64,000 nt of DNA. It comes from Mucilaginibacter xinganensis (GTDB taxonomy: Bacteria; Bacteroidota; Bacteroidia; Sphingobacteriales; Sphingobacteriaceae). Position 1 is the first letter of the stretch. Each line of letters starts with the position of its first letter. Positions 41,891-50,804 of this stretch are shown piece after piece. Both the position numbers and the translations under genes were made by a program. Location: NCBI RefSeq assembly GCF_002257585.1, contig NZ_CP022743.1, positions 124,001-188,000 of the forward strand, written 5' to 3'. The notes beneath the pieces were generated by a model, which searched no databases, was not told the DNA's origin, and saw nothing but the letters and a program-made list of their open reading frames with translations.

Positions 41891-43231
41891 TTATACAGAA
41901 TACAGGCCTCCCTTTTTGTGGTGTGGTTTTTTCCAAACAATTATCCGCCACACCAGTTCGGCACTGGCGAGTGCCGTGATTGCGAAAACAGCGGCCCAAA
42001 CAGCATGCTCCTGTGATGAAAATGCGCCGGCCAGGGCTACAAAATAAACAGTAACCGGCAACAATATCATTAAACAAAGTCCCGGTATACCTAACGGAAT
42101 TTTAAACGGCCGGTTTGTATCCGGAGCTGCCATACGCAGTTTGATGAGCGAAATATATTCGAGCGAAAGGCCCGCCCCGTAAACGGTAACATCAATAATC
42201 AGCAGATCAGCAAAAGGCCATAATATCATAAGGCTAACAATCAGCGAACAAACAATAATTGAAATATAGGGCGTTTGAAATTTCGGATGCAGTTTATTAA
42301 GGCGACCGGGCAGCAGATCATCATCAGCCATAACTTTTGGCACGCGCGACACCGAAAGCAGTACCGCCGCATAAATGCCTAAACTGCTTGCCATGCCCCC
42401 AAATGCAATTAACCCGCCAAGCCATTTGCCGCTAATTATTTCAGCTACCGCCGGGAACCCTTTATCCGCCAAAACACCATTGCCGATGCCGGTTTGCTGA
42501 GCAACCAGCATCACCAGAAAATAAAGTACAATAACCAGCACAAACGCCGAAAAAACAGAAACAAGATATGATTTTACCGGCTTTTCAACTTCTTCGGCAT
42601 AGGTGGTAACATTATCCCAACCCAGGCAGTTCCACATTACCGTATATAGTGCCATCCCCAGCGATGGAAAAGGAATCCCCTTTAATGACGGCGAAGGGAT
42701 ACTGATGCCACCTGTATGGTGGATAAAAAATAGTGTAAATAAAATAATAAAAGGCGTGAATACAATAGCGCCCAAAAACAACGCTGTTTTACCTACAGGT
42801 ACAATGCCCAAAATATTCAAACCCGCTGATGCCCACACCACGCATAAGCATATCGGGATACGATAAGCAGCCAGCACCGGGAAAAAGTACGAGGCATAAA
42901 GCACGAACAAACCCGGGTAAATGGCAAGGTCAACAAAGGTGTAAAGCCAGGTCCACCAGCCTTCAAAAAAACCCCACCGATTGCCTAAAGCGTACTTTAC
43001 CCATTTGTAATAGCCGCCCGTAACCGGCATCATGCTATTAAGTTCAAGCACGGTAAAAATTGCAGGCACGTCCCACATTAACGGGGTTATCAAAAGCAGC
43101 AGCAGCGCCCCGTGCTCGCCGGCATAACTTATAAGCGGCTCAAGCCCGTAAGGACCTCCGGATACTGTAAAGAAAATTACAGCAGTAAGCTGTACTATCC
43201 TGATTTTTTTAAGGGGCGGGGATGTTGGCAT
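41891..43231 (-). CDS. APC-superfamily amino acid permease
   Basis: A 446-residue inner-membrane transporter with about 12 hydrophobic helices and the APC signature FFTVSGGPYGLEPLISYAG at the N-terminus (residues about 17-35). The conserved GGYYKWVKYALG and IMWNCLGWDNVTTYAEEVE-type segments in helices 3 and 6 are present. It resembles members that take up neutral or cationic amino acids or polyamines; the substrate cannot be fixed. It is divergent from the eight-gene operon at 43442 across 210 bases in which I see no confident promoter. Confidence 0.87.
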   Translation of the reverse strand: MPTSPPLKKIRIVQLTAVIFFTVSGGPYGLEPLISYAGEHGALLLLLITPLMWDVPAIFTVLELNSMMPVTGGYYKWVKYALGNRWGFFEGWWTWLYTFVDLAIYPGLFVLYASYFFPVLAAYRIPICLCVVWASAGLNILGIVPVGKTALFLGAIVFTPFIILFTLFFIHHTGGISIPSPSLKGIPFPSLGMALYTVMWNCLGWDNVTTYAEEVEKPVKSYLVSVFSAFVLVIVLYFLVMLVAQQTGIGNGVLADKGFPAVAEIISGKWLGGLIAFGGMASSLGIYAAVLLSVSRVPKVMADDDLLPGRLNKLHPKFQTPYISIIVCSLIVSLMILWPFADLLIIDVTVYGAGLSLEYISLIKLRMAAPDTNRPFKIPLGIPGLCLMILLPVTVYFVALAGAFSSQEHAVWAAVFAITALASAELVWRIIVWKKPHHKKGGLYSV

Positions 43232-43441
43232 AAACTATAAAAATATCACTTATGCCGGTAAATGTTTAATTAGTTTTAAGTTTTTCTTCAAAAATAGTTA
43301 ATCTCAATATTGTAAAAACAACGCTTTTAAGCTGTTGATAAAAAGAACATTAAAAGAAAATTAACAAAACATTACTTTTTCCCCCTACCCGTTAAAGCCA
43401 AAACCTAATTAGTAGTTTTAATTTCTGATTAAGCAAAAGCA

Positions 43442-44488
43442 ATGAGGAGAAAGATATTATTTATCACCGGCTCTATCAACCAAACCTCTCAAATGCACCA
43501 GATATCAAAGCACCTTAATGGCTATGATTGCTGGTTTAGCCAGTTGTTCTCCGATGGTACTTTTCTGAAAGCTATTATAAAATATACACCCTTTGCCGAT
43601 GGAACGGTGTTGAAAGGACAGTTCAGGGCAAAGTCTGAAGAATACCTGCGGTTGCACGGCTTACAAATTGACTACAGCGGTATTAAAAACAAGTATGACC
43701 TGGTGGTTTATTGCACCGATATGGTTATGGCCAATAAGTTTAAGCACACCAAAACCATTTGGGTGCAGGAGGGCATGATTGATAAGCGGACCTTTTTAAC
43801 AGGTGTGGTAAAAGCAATTGGCTTACCCCCCTATTTTACCGGCGATACCTCATTAAATGGTTCGACCAATGCTTGCGACATTTATTGCGTCGCATCCGAA
43901 GGATACAAAGAATACTTTAACCAGCACGGTACCGATAGCAAAAAATTAATTGTTACCGGGATTCCTAATTATGACAACCACAGGGAATTTTTAAACAATG
44001 ATTTTCCCTTTTGTGATTATGTGATGGTGGCAACTACAGATATGCGGGAGACCTACAGGCTTGAGAACAGGCCGAAGTTTATTAAATACGCTGTCCGGAT
44101 AGCCAAGGGGAGGCGGTTACTTTTTAAACTGCATCCCAATGAAAAGTTTGACCGCGCAACGGCTGAGATCCGCAGATATGCACCCGCCGGCACTTTAATA
44201 TATCAAAGTGGAAACACCGGCCACATGATAGCTAACTGTACCGAATTAATAACGCAATATTCAACCGTAGTTTACACAGGCATAGCACTTGGCAAAAAGG
44301 TATACTCCTACTTTGATGTGGAAGAGTTAAAACGCCTGGCACCTGTTCAAAATGAAGGCCGTTCAGCAAGTAACATAGCGCAGGTATGCAGCAGCTACCT
44401 TGAATTTAACGGAAGAAAGGAAGATTTCCTGGCTGAACTTACGCTGACCCCGAAACCTAAAGAACAACTTCTATCGCAATATGCCTGA
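43442..44488 (+). CDS. GT-B-like (CDP-glycerol glycerophosphotransferase-like) protein
   Basis: A 348-residue cytoplasmic protein of the glycosyltransferase-B type. Start MRRKILFITGSINQTSQMHQIS, central LIVTGIPNYDN, and a C-terminal half with LLFKLHPNEKFD and ELITQYSTVVYTGIALGKKVYSYF, the sequence type of CDP-glycerol glycerophosphotransferases and epimerase-like UDP-sugar enzymes. It lacks a membrane segment. As first gene of the operon it may transfer the activated sugar made by the others. Precise chemistry is unknown. Confidence 0.65.
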   Translation: MRRKILFITGSINQTSQMHQISKHLNGYDCWFSQLFSDGTFLKAIIKYTPFADGTVLKGQFRAKSEEYLRLHGLQIDYSGIKNKYDLVVYCTDMVMANKFKHTKTIWVQEGMIDKRTFLTGVVKAIGLPPYFTGDTSLNGSTNACDIYCVASEGYKEYFNQHGTDSKKLIVTGIPNYDNHREFLNNDFPFCDYVMVATTDMRETYRLENRPKFIKYAVRIAKGRRLLFKLHPNEKFDRATAEIRRYAPAGTLIYQSGNTGHMIANCTELITQYSTVVYTGIALGKKVYSYFDVEELKRLAPVQNEGRSASNIAQVCSSYLEFNGRKEDFLAELTLTPKPKEQLLSQYA

Positions 44489-44509
44489 CAAACGCAAAGT
44501 ATAGCATAA

Positions 44510-45319
44510 ATGGCAAATAAAATATTAATAGTTGTACAGGCCAGGATGTCGTCCAGCCGCCTACCGGGAAAGGTTATGCTGCCTGTTTTAGGCGAAAGTC
44601 TGCTATTCCGGATGGTGGAACGTTTAAAAATGATCCGCCATGAAGTACAGCTGGTAATTGCCACTTCCTTAGCCGCAGATGATGATATGATAGCGCAGGA
44701 ATCATTAAGAATTGGCGTACCGTGTTTCCGCGGCAGCCTTGAAAATTTGCTGGACCGCCATTATAAAGCCGCGTTGTATTTTAATGCGGACCACGTAGTT
44801 AAAATCCCCTCCGATTGCCCGCTTATTGACCCCGGTATTATTAACGATGTGCTAACCCATTATTTTGCCAGCCCCGGTCAATTTGATTATGTAAGCAATT
44901 TACACCCGGCAACATTTCCGGACGGTAACGATGTAGAAATAATGAGCATGGCCTGTCTTGAAAAAACATGGCGGGAAGCAGGCCGGCTACTGGAACTGGA
45001 ACATACCACACCTTACATCTGGGAAAATCCCAAAAAGTTCAGCATCGGCAATCTCGTTTGCCGCAAGGGCGATGATCTGTCCATGTCGCACCGGTTTACA
45101 ATAGACTATGAAGCTGACTATCAATTTATCAAAGCGGTATTTGAGGAATTGTATCCAGTAAACTCAACTTTTTCTTGTGAGGACATTTTAAACCTGCTGG
45201 CCGAAAAACCCGGCATCTATCATATCAATGCGCAATATGCCGGTGTAAACTGGTACCGTAATCACCTGAATGAATTGACGACGATATTGCCTGAACAAAC
45301 CAAACTAACCATTCACTAA
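44510..45319 (+). CDS. SpsF-type cytidylyltransferase
   Basis: A 269-residue nucleotidyltransferase with the CMP-sugar synthetase fingerprint VVQARMSSSRLPGKVML (residues 8-24; Arg and Lys bind CTP), followed by KIPSDCPLIDPGIIND (the metal-site Asp) and DYVSNLHPATFPDGNDVE. SpsF/NeuA homologues activate keto-sugar acids such as Kdo or sialic acid to CMP-sugars, and this one is the likely activation step of the operon. It is 21 bases after the GT-B gene and 20 before the transketolase. Confidence 0.88.
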   Translation: MANKILIVVQARMSSSRLPGKVMLPVLGESLLFRMVERLKMIRHEVQLVIATSLAADDDMIAQESLRIGVPCFRGSLENLLDRHYKAALYFNADHVVKIPSDCPLIDPGIINDVLTHYFASPGQFDYVSNLHPATFPDGNDVEIMSMACLEKTWREAGRLLELEHTTPYIWENPKKFSIGNLVCRKGDDLSMSHRFTIDYEADYQFIKAVFEELYPVNSTFSCEDILNLLAEKPGIYHINAQYAGVNWYRNHLNELTTILPEQTKLTIH

Positions 45320-45339
45320 CTAACTTTTAACTAAAGCAA

Positions 45340-46203
45340 ATGCAAACTGCAACCATGCCTGTTACCCGGCTTGAGGTAACCGCTCTGAAAGTGAGGGAGC
45401 ATATTATAAAAATGTCAACAAACGGCGGCTGTTTTGTTGGCGCATCGCTATCCGCAGCCGATCTTATCGTTTATCTGTATTCTGAATTCCTTAACATCCA
45501 TAAACATAACCTGGATGACCCTAACCGCGACTACCTGTTTTTATCAAAAGGCCATGATGTACCCGCATTATACGGCACGTTTGCCGAGCTGGGCCTGTTG
45601 GATCCGGATCGCCTTAAAAATCATCTATCGCTGGATGACAATATCTACTGGCACCCAAATACCAACATCCCGGGTATTGAATTTCACTCGGGGTCGTTGG
45701 GGCATTTGCCATCGGTAGCAATTGGCGTTGCAATAGACATCAAGATAAAAGGCGGCACCAACAAAGTAGTTTGTATTATGGGCGATGGCGAGTTAAATGA
45801 AGGCACCTGCTGGGAAGCTGCATTGGTAGCAAATGCTTATAAATTAGATAACCTGATCTTCGTGATTGACCGAAACCAGTTCCAGGCCAACATGGCTACC
45901 GAGGACCTGATCCCGCTGGAGCCGTTACACGATAAATTTACAGCTTTTGGTGCGGCAGTGAAACGGATAAACGGCCACGATTTTGAGGCGCTGCACGAAG
46001 CGTTCTCGGCCTACCCCTTTCAACCAGGCAAACTTAATGTTGTAATTGCCGATACCATCCGCGGTAAAGGCCTGCCAAGTATTGAACGCCGGGCCGACAG
46101 GTGGTTCTGCAATTTCAACACTGCCGAAGTGGACGACCTGCTTAAGGAACTGCACGGCGAACACTTAACGCAACTGATATCAGAAACATTAATGGTAAGG
46201 TAA
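45340..46203 (+). CDS. Transketolase, N-terminal subunit
   Basis: A 287-residue thiamin-diphosphate-binding half-transketolase. It has LSKGHDVPALYG, the PP-domain motif MGDGELNEGTCWEAALVANAYKLDNLIFVIDRNQFQ (GDG at about 147-149) and GKGLPS at the end. The separate N- and C-terminal subunits are two bases apart, and this split architecture is typical of specialised enzymes such as apulose-4-phosphate transketolase or cell-wall-sugar clusters, not of the housekeeping enzyme. It would move a two-carbon ketol unit. Confidence 0.92.
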   Translation: MQTATMPVTRLEVTALKVREHIIKMSTNGGCFVGASLSAADLIVYLYSEFLNIHKHNLDDPNRDYLFLSKGHDVPALYGTFAELGLLDPDRLKNHLSLDDNIYWHPNTNIPGIEFHSGSLGHLPSVAIGVAIDIKIKGGTNKVVCIMGDGELNEGTCWEAALVANAYKLDNLIFVIDRNQFQANMATEDLIPLEPLHDKFTAFGAAVKRINGHDFEALHEAFSAYPFQPGKLNVVIADTIRGKGLPSIERRADRWFCNFNTAEVDDLLKELHGEHLTQLISETLMVR

Positions 46204-46205
46204 AA

Positions 46206-47144
46206 ATGACCTACGAAGAATTATTAACAGAGATAGCTTTATCAGACGATCGCTTTATAGTAATGACAGCCGAGAACCGCGCGCTGGTAAGAAATATTCC
46301 GTCTAAATTGGGAAGCCGGTTTATTGATACCGGCATTACCGAGCAAACAATGATAGGCGCAGCCGCGGGGCTTGCCCTGCGCGGCCGGATCCCGGTGGTG
46401 CATGCGCTGGCCTCATTTTTATCTATGCGGGCATTTGAGTTTATCCGTACAGACGCAGGCATCCCCAACCTGCCGGTTAAGCTGAGCAGCTTTATCCCGG
46501 GCTTTTTATCGGACGGGAACGGACCAACCCACCAGGCACTTGAGGACATTGCACTGATGCGGGGAATCCCTAACATGACAGTTTTTGCCCCTGCAGACGA
46601 AGATGACCTGGTGAAAATGCTGCCACAGATCTGGAGTCACCCCAATCCAGCGTATGTCCGCATCAATACCCGCAAAACTAATTATATCCATACTCCTTTT
46701 GAATTGGGTAAGGCCGAAATAATTTCAACGGGGCATGACATTACCTTGTTAACCTACGGGTTGCTGTTTGAGCAGGCGCTTTTAGCTGTTGACATCCTAA
46801 AAAAAGAAGGACTGTCCGTTGGCCTGGTGAATTTGCGCAGCCTGAAACCGATAGATGAACGGACGATACTTGATGTTACCCGCAACAGCCGTTTAACAGT
46901 TACACTGGAAGATCATTTTTTAACCGGTGGCCTATACAGCATAGTAGCAGAGGTGTTACTGAAACACAGTCTTACCGCCAATATTTTGCCCTTTGCTCTA
47001 AACGAAAGATGGTTTAAGCCTGCCTTACTTCCCAACGTCCTGGAACATGAAGGGTTTACCGGTAAACAGATAGCCGAAAGGATACTGGGATACAAAACAT
47101 TTCACCGGCAGCCAGAAACAACAATGCAGCAATTTGCTGAATAA
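46206..47144 (+). CDS. Transketolase, C-terminal subunit
   Basis: A 312-residue pyrimidine-binding and C-terminal-domain half-transketolase. It carries RFIDTGITEQTMIGAAAGLALRGRIPV with the Glu that activates thiamin diphosphate, and IALMRGIPNMTVFAPADEDD. It begins two bases after the N-terminal subunit. With it, the pair makes one enzyme. The product sugar is not known; the neighbours imply a ketose later aminated and activated. Confidence 0.92.
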   Translation: MTYEELLTEIALSDDRFIVMTAENRALVRNIPSKLGSRFIDTGITEQTMIGAAAGLALRGRIPVVHALASFLSMRAFEFIRTDAGIPNLPVKLSSFIPGFLSDGNGPTHQALEDIALMRGIPNMTVFAPADEDDLVKMLPQIWSHPNPAYVRINTRKTNYIHTPFELGKAEIISTGHDITLLTYGLLFEQALLAVDILKKEGLSVGLVNLRSLKPIDERTILDVTRNSRLTVTLEDHFLTGGLYSIVAEVLLKHSLTANILPFALNERWFKPALLPNVLEHEGFTGKQIAERILGYKTFHRQPETTMQQFAE

Positions 47145-47160
47145 AAAAGAACGACACACC

Positions 47161-48498
47161 ATGCCGAACACTATAAAATTCAACCCCGATTATCCCGAAA
47201 TATCCAAATCAAACGATTGGTATGAGCGCGCGCTCAAAGTGCAGAAACCGGTTACACAAACTCTGGCAAAGGGCCCGGGCCAGTTTACCAACGGCATTGC
47301 CCCTAAATACTTACAAAGGGGGCAAGGCTCGCACGTTTGGGACGTTGACGGGAATGAATATATTGATTTTAACGCTGCAATAGGCCCCGTATCTTTAGGA
47401 TATGCCTATCCTGCTGTTGATGAAGCCATAAAAAAACAATTAGCTGACGGGATCACCTTCTCGTTAATGCACCCATTGGAGGTTGAACTTTCCGAATTGA
47501 TTCAACAGGTTATTCCCAACGCCGAAGCGGTAAAAATATCCAAAACAGGAGCCGACGTTTGCTCGGCAGCCATCAGGGTTGCCCGTGCATTTACAGGCCG
47601 CGACAAAGTGTTTTGCTGTGGTTACCACGGCTGGCACGACTGGTATATCGGCATTACCAGCAGGAACGCCGGCATCCCGGAAGCCATCCAGAACATGACC
47701 TATACCTTTCAGTATAATGATATTGATGCTATAAAAGCTGCACTTGATGAAAGCGTTGCTGCGCTGATACTGGAGCCATTTATTTTTGAAGCGCCCAAAC
47801 CCGGCTTTTTAAATGAGCTTGCCGAAGTATGCAAAGCCAACGGCACGCTGCTGATTTTTGATGAGATGTGGACCGGGTTCAGGATAGCCATAGGCGGTGC
47901 GCAAGAATATTTTGGTGTTAAGGCCGATCTTGCTGTTTACTCAAAGGCCTGTGCCAACGGCATGCCTATTGCTTTGCTAACCGGCCGGGCCGATGTGATG
48001 GAACTGTTTAATTCGGACGTATTCAGTTACACCACGTTTGGCGGCGAGGCACTATCAATGGCCGCCTGTATTGCAACCATCAATGAGCTTCGCGATAAGG
48101 ATGTACCCCGATACCTTGATGAAAAAGGTGCTTTGATAAAGGATGGCTATAATCGCATAGCTATTGAAACTGGCATGGACATTTACACCCGTTGTATTGG
48201 CTACAACTGCCGTTCAATGGTAACCTTTACGCCCGAAGCAGGCAACGGCTTGGAGGTTAAAACACTAATGCAGCAGGAAATGATAAAACGCGGTGTTTTG
48301 TGGGCCGGGTTTCACAACATGTGTTACAGCCATAGCGATGAAGATATAGTCTATATCCTTTCGGCTTACCGGGATGTGATGCCAATTATGAAAGCAGCGA
48401 TACGTAGCGGCAACGTTAAACAATATTTAAAAGGCGGGGTGCTGGAAGCTGTTTTTAGAAAAATAGATAATTACAATATTAAGCCTAAGATAGTATAG
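47161..48498 (+). CDS. Class III aminotransferase (glutamate-1-semialdehyde aminomutase-like)
   Basis: A 445-residue PLP enzyme of the HemL-like class. The PLP lysine is Lys262 (YSKACANGMP), the pyridine-binding DEMWTGFR is at 234-241, and YHGWHDWY and the N-terminal GSHVWDVDGNEYIDF are present. It lacks features of true HemL and sits in a sugar-type operon, so a sugar or ketose transaminase or aminomutase is more likely. ATG 47161 starts at the natural N-terminus, and an ATG nine codons upstream runs into the transketolase end. Neighbour gaps are 16 and 9 bases. Confidence 0.88.
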   Translation: MPNTIKFNPDYPEISKSNDWYERALKVQKPVTQTLAKGPGQFTNGIAPKYLQRGQGSHVWDVDGNEYIDFNAAIGPVSLGYAYPAVDEAIKKQLADGITFSLMHPLEVELSELIQQVIPNAEAVKISKTGADVCSAAIRVARAFTGRDKVFCCGYHGWHDWYIGITSRNAGIPEAIQNMTYTFQYNDIDAIKAALDESVAALILEPFIFEAPKPGFLNELAEVCKANGTLLIFDEMWTGFRIAIGGAQEYFGVKADLAVYSKACANGMPIALLTGRADVMELFNSDVFSYTTFGGEALSMAACIATINELRDKDVPRYLDEKGALIKDGYNRIAIETGMDIYTRCIGYNCRSMVTFTPEAGNGLEVKTLMQQEMIKRGVLWAGFHNMCYSHSDEDIVYILSAYRDVMPIMKAAIRSGNVKQYLKGGVLEAVFRKIDNYNIKPKIV

Positions 48499-48507
48499 TT
48501 AAAACCT

Positions 48508-49311
48508 ATGAAGCTATTTTCACTTGAAAATAAAACGGCAATTGTTACGGGAGCCCTGGGCCTGTTGGGAAAAAAACATTGTGAAGCGCTGGCCCGTGCC
48601 GGCGCAAATGTGGTAGTTGCCGACCTGGATGAGAGCGGCGCAGAAAGTTTTGCCGAAATCCTTGGCGAAAAACATGGTGGCTTAAGAATTGACGTAACCA
48701 GCGAAAGATCATTAAAAATAGCGCGCGATAAAATAGTAACAAGGTACGGATCAATAGACATATTGGTAAACAATGCCGCTATAAATGATATGTTCGAAAA
48801 CCCGGGGATGGCAAAAGAGCTTTCGGCTTTTGAAAATTACCCGCTTGATGCCTTTAAGAAATCGCTTGATGTAAACATTACCGGCGTTTTCCTGGCCTCG
48901 CAGGTTTTTGGAACGGTAATGGCCGGGCAGGAAAGCGGCAGCATCATCAACATCGCCTCAACCTATGGCCTGGTGGGGCCTGATCAATCTATTTATCGCA
49001 ATGAGTGCGGCGAACAAACTTTCTATAAGTCGCCGGTTTACCCGGTTACCAAAGGCGCCGTAGTAAATTTTACCCGGTTTTTAGCGGCCTATTGGGGCAA
49101 TAAAGGCATAAGGGTAAACACCCTTTCACCGGGTGGGGTTGAGAATGGCCAGAACGAATTTTTTATCCAAAATTATTCTGCCAAAACTTTATTGGGGCGC
49201 ATGGCAGGCCCTGCCGACTACCAGGGTGCGCTGGTTTTTTTAGCCAGTGATGCATCAGCCTATATGACGGGCGCAAACCTTATTGTTGACGGCGGCTGGA
49301 CAGCTATTTAA
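48508..49311 (+). CDS. SDR-family oxidoreductase of the operon
   Basis: A 267-residue short-chain dehydrogenase with TGALGLLG cofactor motif, NNAA, the catalytic Ser in NIASTYGLV and catalytic Tyr/Lys in VYPVTK. A short insertion before the Tyr (NECGEQTFYKSP) resembles PtmA-type SDRs of flagellin and capsule sugar clusters. It could oxidise or reduce the aminated sugar intermediate. The stop is followed by a 90-base gap to the hydroxylase gene. Confidence 0.88.
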   Translation: MKLFSLENKTAIVTGALGLLGKKHCEALARAGANVVVADLDESGAESFAEILGEKHGGLRIDVTSERSLKIARDKIVTRYGSIDILVNNAAINDMFENPGMAKELSAFENYPLDAFKKSLDVNITGVFLASQVFGTVMAGQESGSIINIASTYGLVGPDQSIYRNECGEQTFYKSPVYPVTKGAVVNFTRFLAAYWGNKGIRVNTLSPGGVENGQNEFFIQNYSAKTLLGRMAGPADYQGALVFLASDASAYMTGANLIVDGGWTAI

Positions 49312-49401
49312 ACTCAAAGCGAAATGAATATGTTAAACGAAAACCCTCCACGAATCAGCATCGTGTATTAAACCTGCTACCCTGGTTAAGGCATTCATAA
49401 C

Positions 49402-50364
49402 ATGACACTATTACAAACCACAACAACCATACTCATCTGCTGGATAATATTCATCATAGCGTGGGAACGGATTTCGCCCTACCGAAAAGGCTTACCGTTT
49501 TTTAGGGATGGTTTTTGGGTGGACCTGGTTTGGTATACCATTATCCAGAGCTACGTACTAAAAATTGTGATATTTGATTACATCATTTATCCCATTCAGC
49601 ATCATATCTCCTGGCATGGATTTCAATTCTTTAAAGAATGGTCAGTAACTGAGCAGGTGCTGTTTTTCCTGGTAACGCACGATCTGTATATTTATCTTTT
49701 TCATCGTTTGCAGCATGCCAGCAAAATACTCTGGCGCACGCATGAGGCCCATCATTCAGGTAAAGAGGTTGATTTTTTAGCAGGGTCACGTTCACACGCT
49801 TTTGAAATCATCATAAACCAAACTATAGAATTTGCCCCTATTATTATTCTTGGTGCTGATCCGGCCGTGATTCCTATCAAGGCCATGCTGGATGCCATGT
49901 TCGGCATGTTTATACACGCCAACGTCAACATAAAATTGGGAAAAATAAAATACATTTTTAACTCGCCCGAACTCCATCTATGGCACCATGCCAATTATCG
50001 CGAGGTATTTCACGCTAACTTTTCAACCAAATTTGCTCTTTGGGACCACCTTTTCGGCACCTTGTACGATCCCGGTTTTAAGCCAGGTAACGCGCCTGAG
50101 AATTGGGGCTTATACTATGATTATCCAAAAGACTATTTTTTTCAGCACGCTTTTTCGGTAAAGCGCTTTGATGAACAACGGCTGTTGAAATATAAATGGT
50201 TCAGGCATTATTATGAGCTGAGGCTGAACGTTGTCCAACGCCTAAAAAGGCTTTTTAAATTAAATAAAAGTGGGGGCGTGTTGAACACACGAACGAAAAA
50301 TAACCAGCCTGCTGAATTAACAAATACCAATACAGGTAAAAACCTGGTATCATATAACAAATAA
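49402..50364 (+). CDS. Sterol desaturase/fatty acid hydroxylase-family membrane enzyme
   Basis: A 320-residue membrane di-iron enzyme of the fatty acid hydroxylase superfamily. The His motifs are FHRLQH (HX3H), THEAHH (HX2HH) and HLWHH (HX2HH), plus several TM helices. It would hydroxylate or otherwise oxidise a lipid or lipid-linked substrate in the inner membrane. The 90-base gap upstream leaves it possible that it is a secondary addition to the cluster, but it is on the same strand and the following gene is only five bases away. Confidence 0.87.
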   Translation: MTLLQTTTTILICWIIFIIAWERISPYRKGLPFFRDGFWVDLVWYTIIQSYVLKIVIFDYIIYPIQHHISWHGFQFFKEWSVTEQVLFFLVTHDLYIYLFHRLQHASKILWRTHEAHHSGKEVDFLAGSRSHAFEIIINQTIEFAPIIILGADPAVIPIKAMLDAMFGMFIHANVNIKLGKIKYIFNSPELHLWHHANYREVFHANFSTKFALWDHLFGTLYDPGFKPGNAPENWGLYYDYPKDYFFQHAFSVKRFDEQRLLKYKWFRHYYELRLNVVQRLKRLFKLNKSGGVLNTRTKNNQPAELTNTNTGKNLVSYNK

Positions 50365-50369
50365 ATCAA

Positions 50370-50753
50370 ATGCTATTGCCCTGGATCTATTTACTATTAG
50401 CAGCAACCTGCGAAACCGCCTGGACATTTTGTTTAAAGTTCATGAAATTCAGCGACCTTAAGACATTGCGCTTTATTAATTTTTACCGGTGGGATGGTGG
50501 CTTGCCGGTATTACTTCCTTTTATGGGTTATATTATATTCGGCATAGCCAATATCTACCTGTTTTCCATGGCTATAAAACAGATCCAGACGGCCACTGCC
50601 TTTGCGGTATGGACCGCCATTACTTTGATCTTTATAAAAATCGCAGAACTGGCTTTCTTCAATCAGCGCACCTCATGGGCAGAGGTCTTTTTCATGATGC
50701 TGATAATGGCCGGAATTATTGGTTTAAAGATCTTTGCCGTGCAGCCTGAATAA
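50370..50753 (+). CDS. SMR/EmrE-type four-helix transporter
   Basis: A 127-residue protein with four predicted membrane helices and the SMR features: AATCETAWTFCLK (Glu in helix 1) and WTAITLIFIKIAELAFF. Besides multidrug efflux, SMR-fold proteins such as ArnE/ArnF flip sugar-linked polyprenyl phosphate, so a flippase or export role for the pathway product is conceivable. This is inference from context. It ends the operon, and its stop codon overlaps the left arm of a strong bidirectional terminator. Confidence 0.82.
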   Translation: MLLPWIYLLLAATCETAWTFCLKFMKFSDLKTLRFINFYRWDGGLPVLLPFMGYIIFGIANIYLFSMAIKQIQTATAFAVWTAITLIFIKIAELAFFNQRTSWAEVFFMMLIMAGIIGLKIFAVQPE

Positions 50754-50791
50754 AAAGATTTGCGAAGTACGCCATACTTCGCAAATCTTTT
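50753..50791. terminator. Bidirectional terminator closing the eight-gene operon
   Basis: AAAAGATTTGCGAAGTA (50753-50769) and TACTTCGCAAATCTTTT (50775-50791) form a perfect 17-bp stem with a CGCCA loop. A T tract is present on each strand. The structure lies between convergent genes, the SMR protein and the M56 peptidase. Confidence 0.92.
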
Positions 50792-50804
50792 CATGCCGGG
50801 GCTA

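Noticed and set aside
47161..48498. Housekeeping HemL (tetrapyrrole synthesis)
   Set aside because: Class III fold fits, but the operon contains transketolase, cytidylyltransferase and SDR genes and no haem genes.
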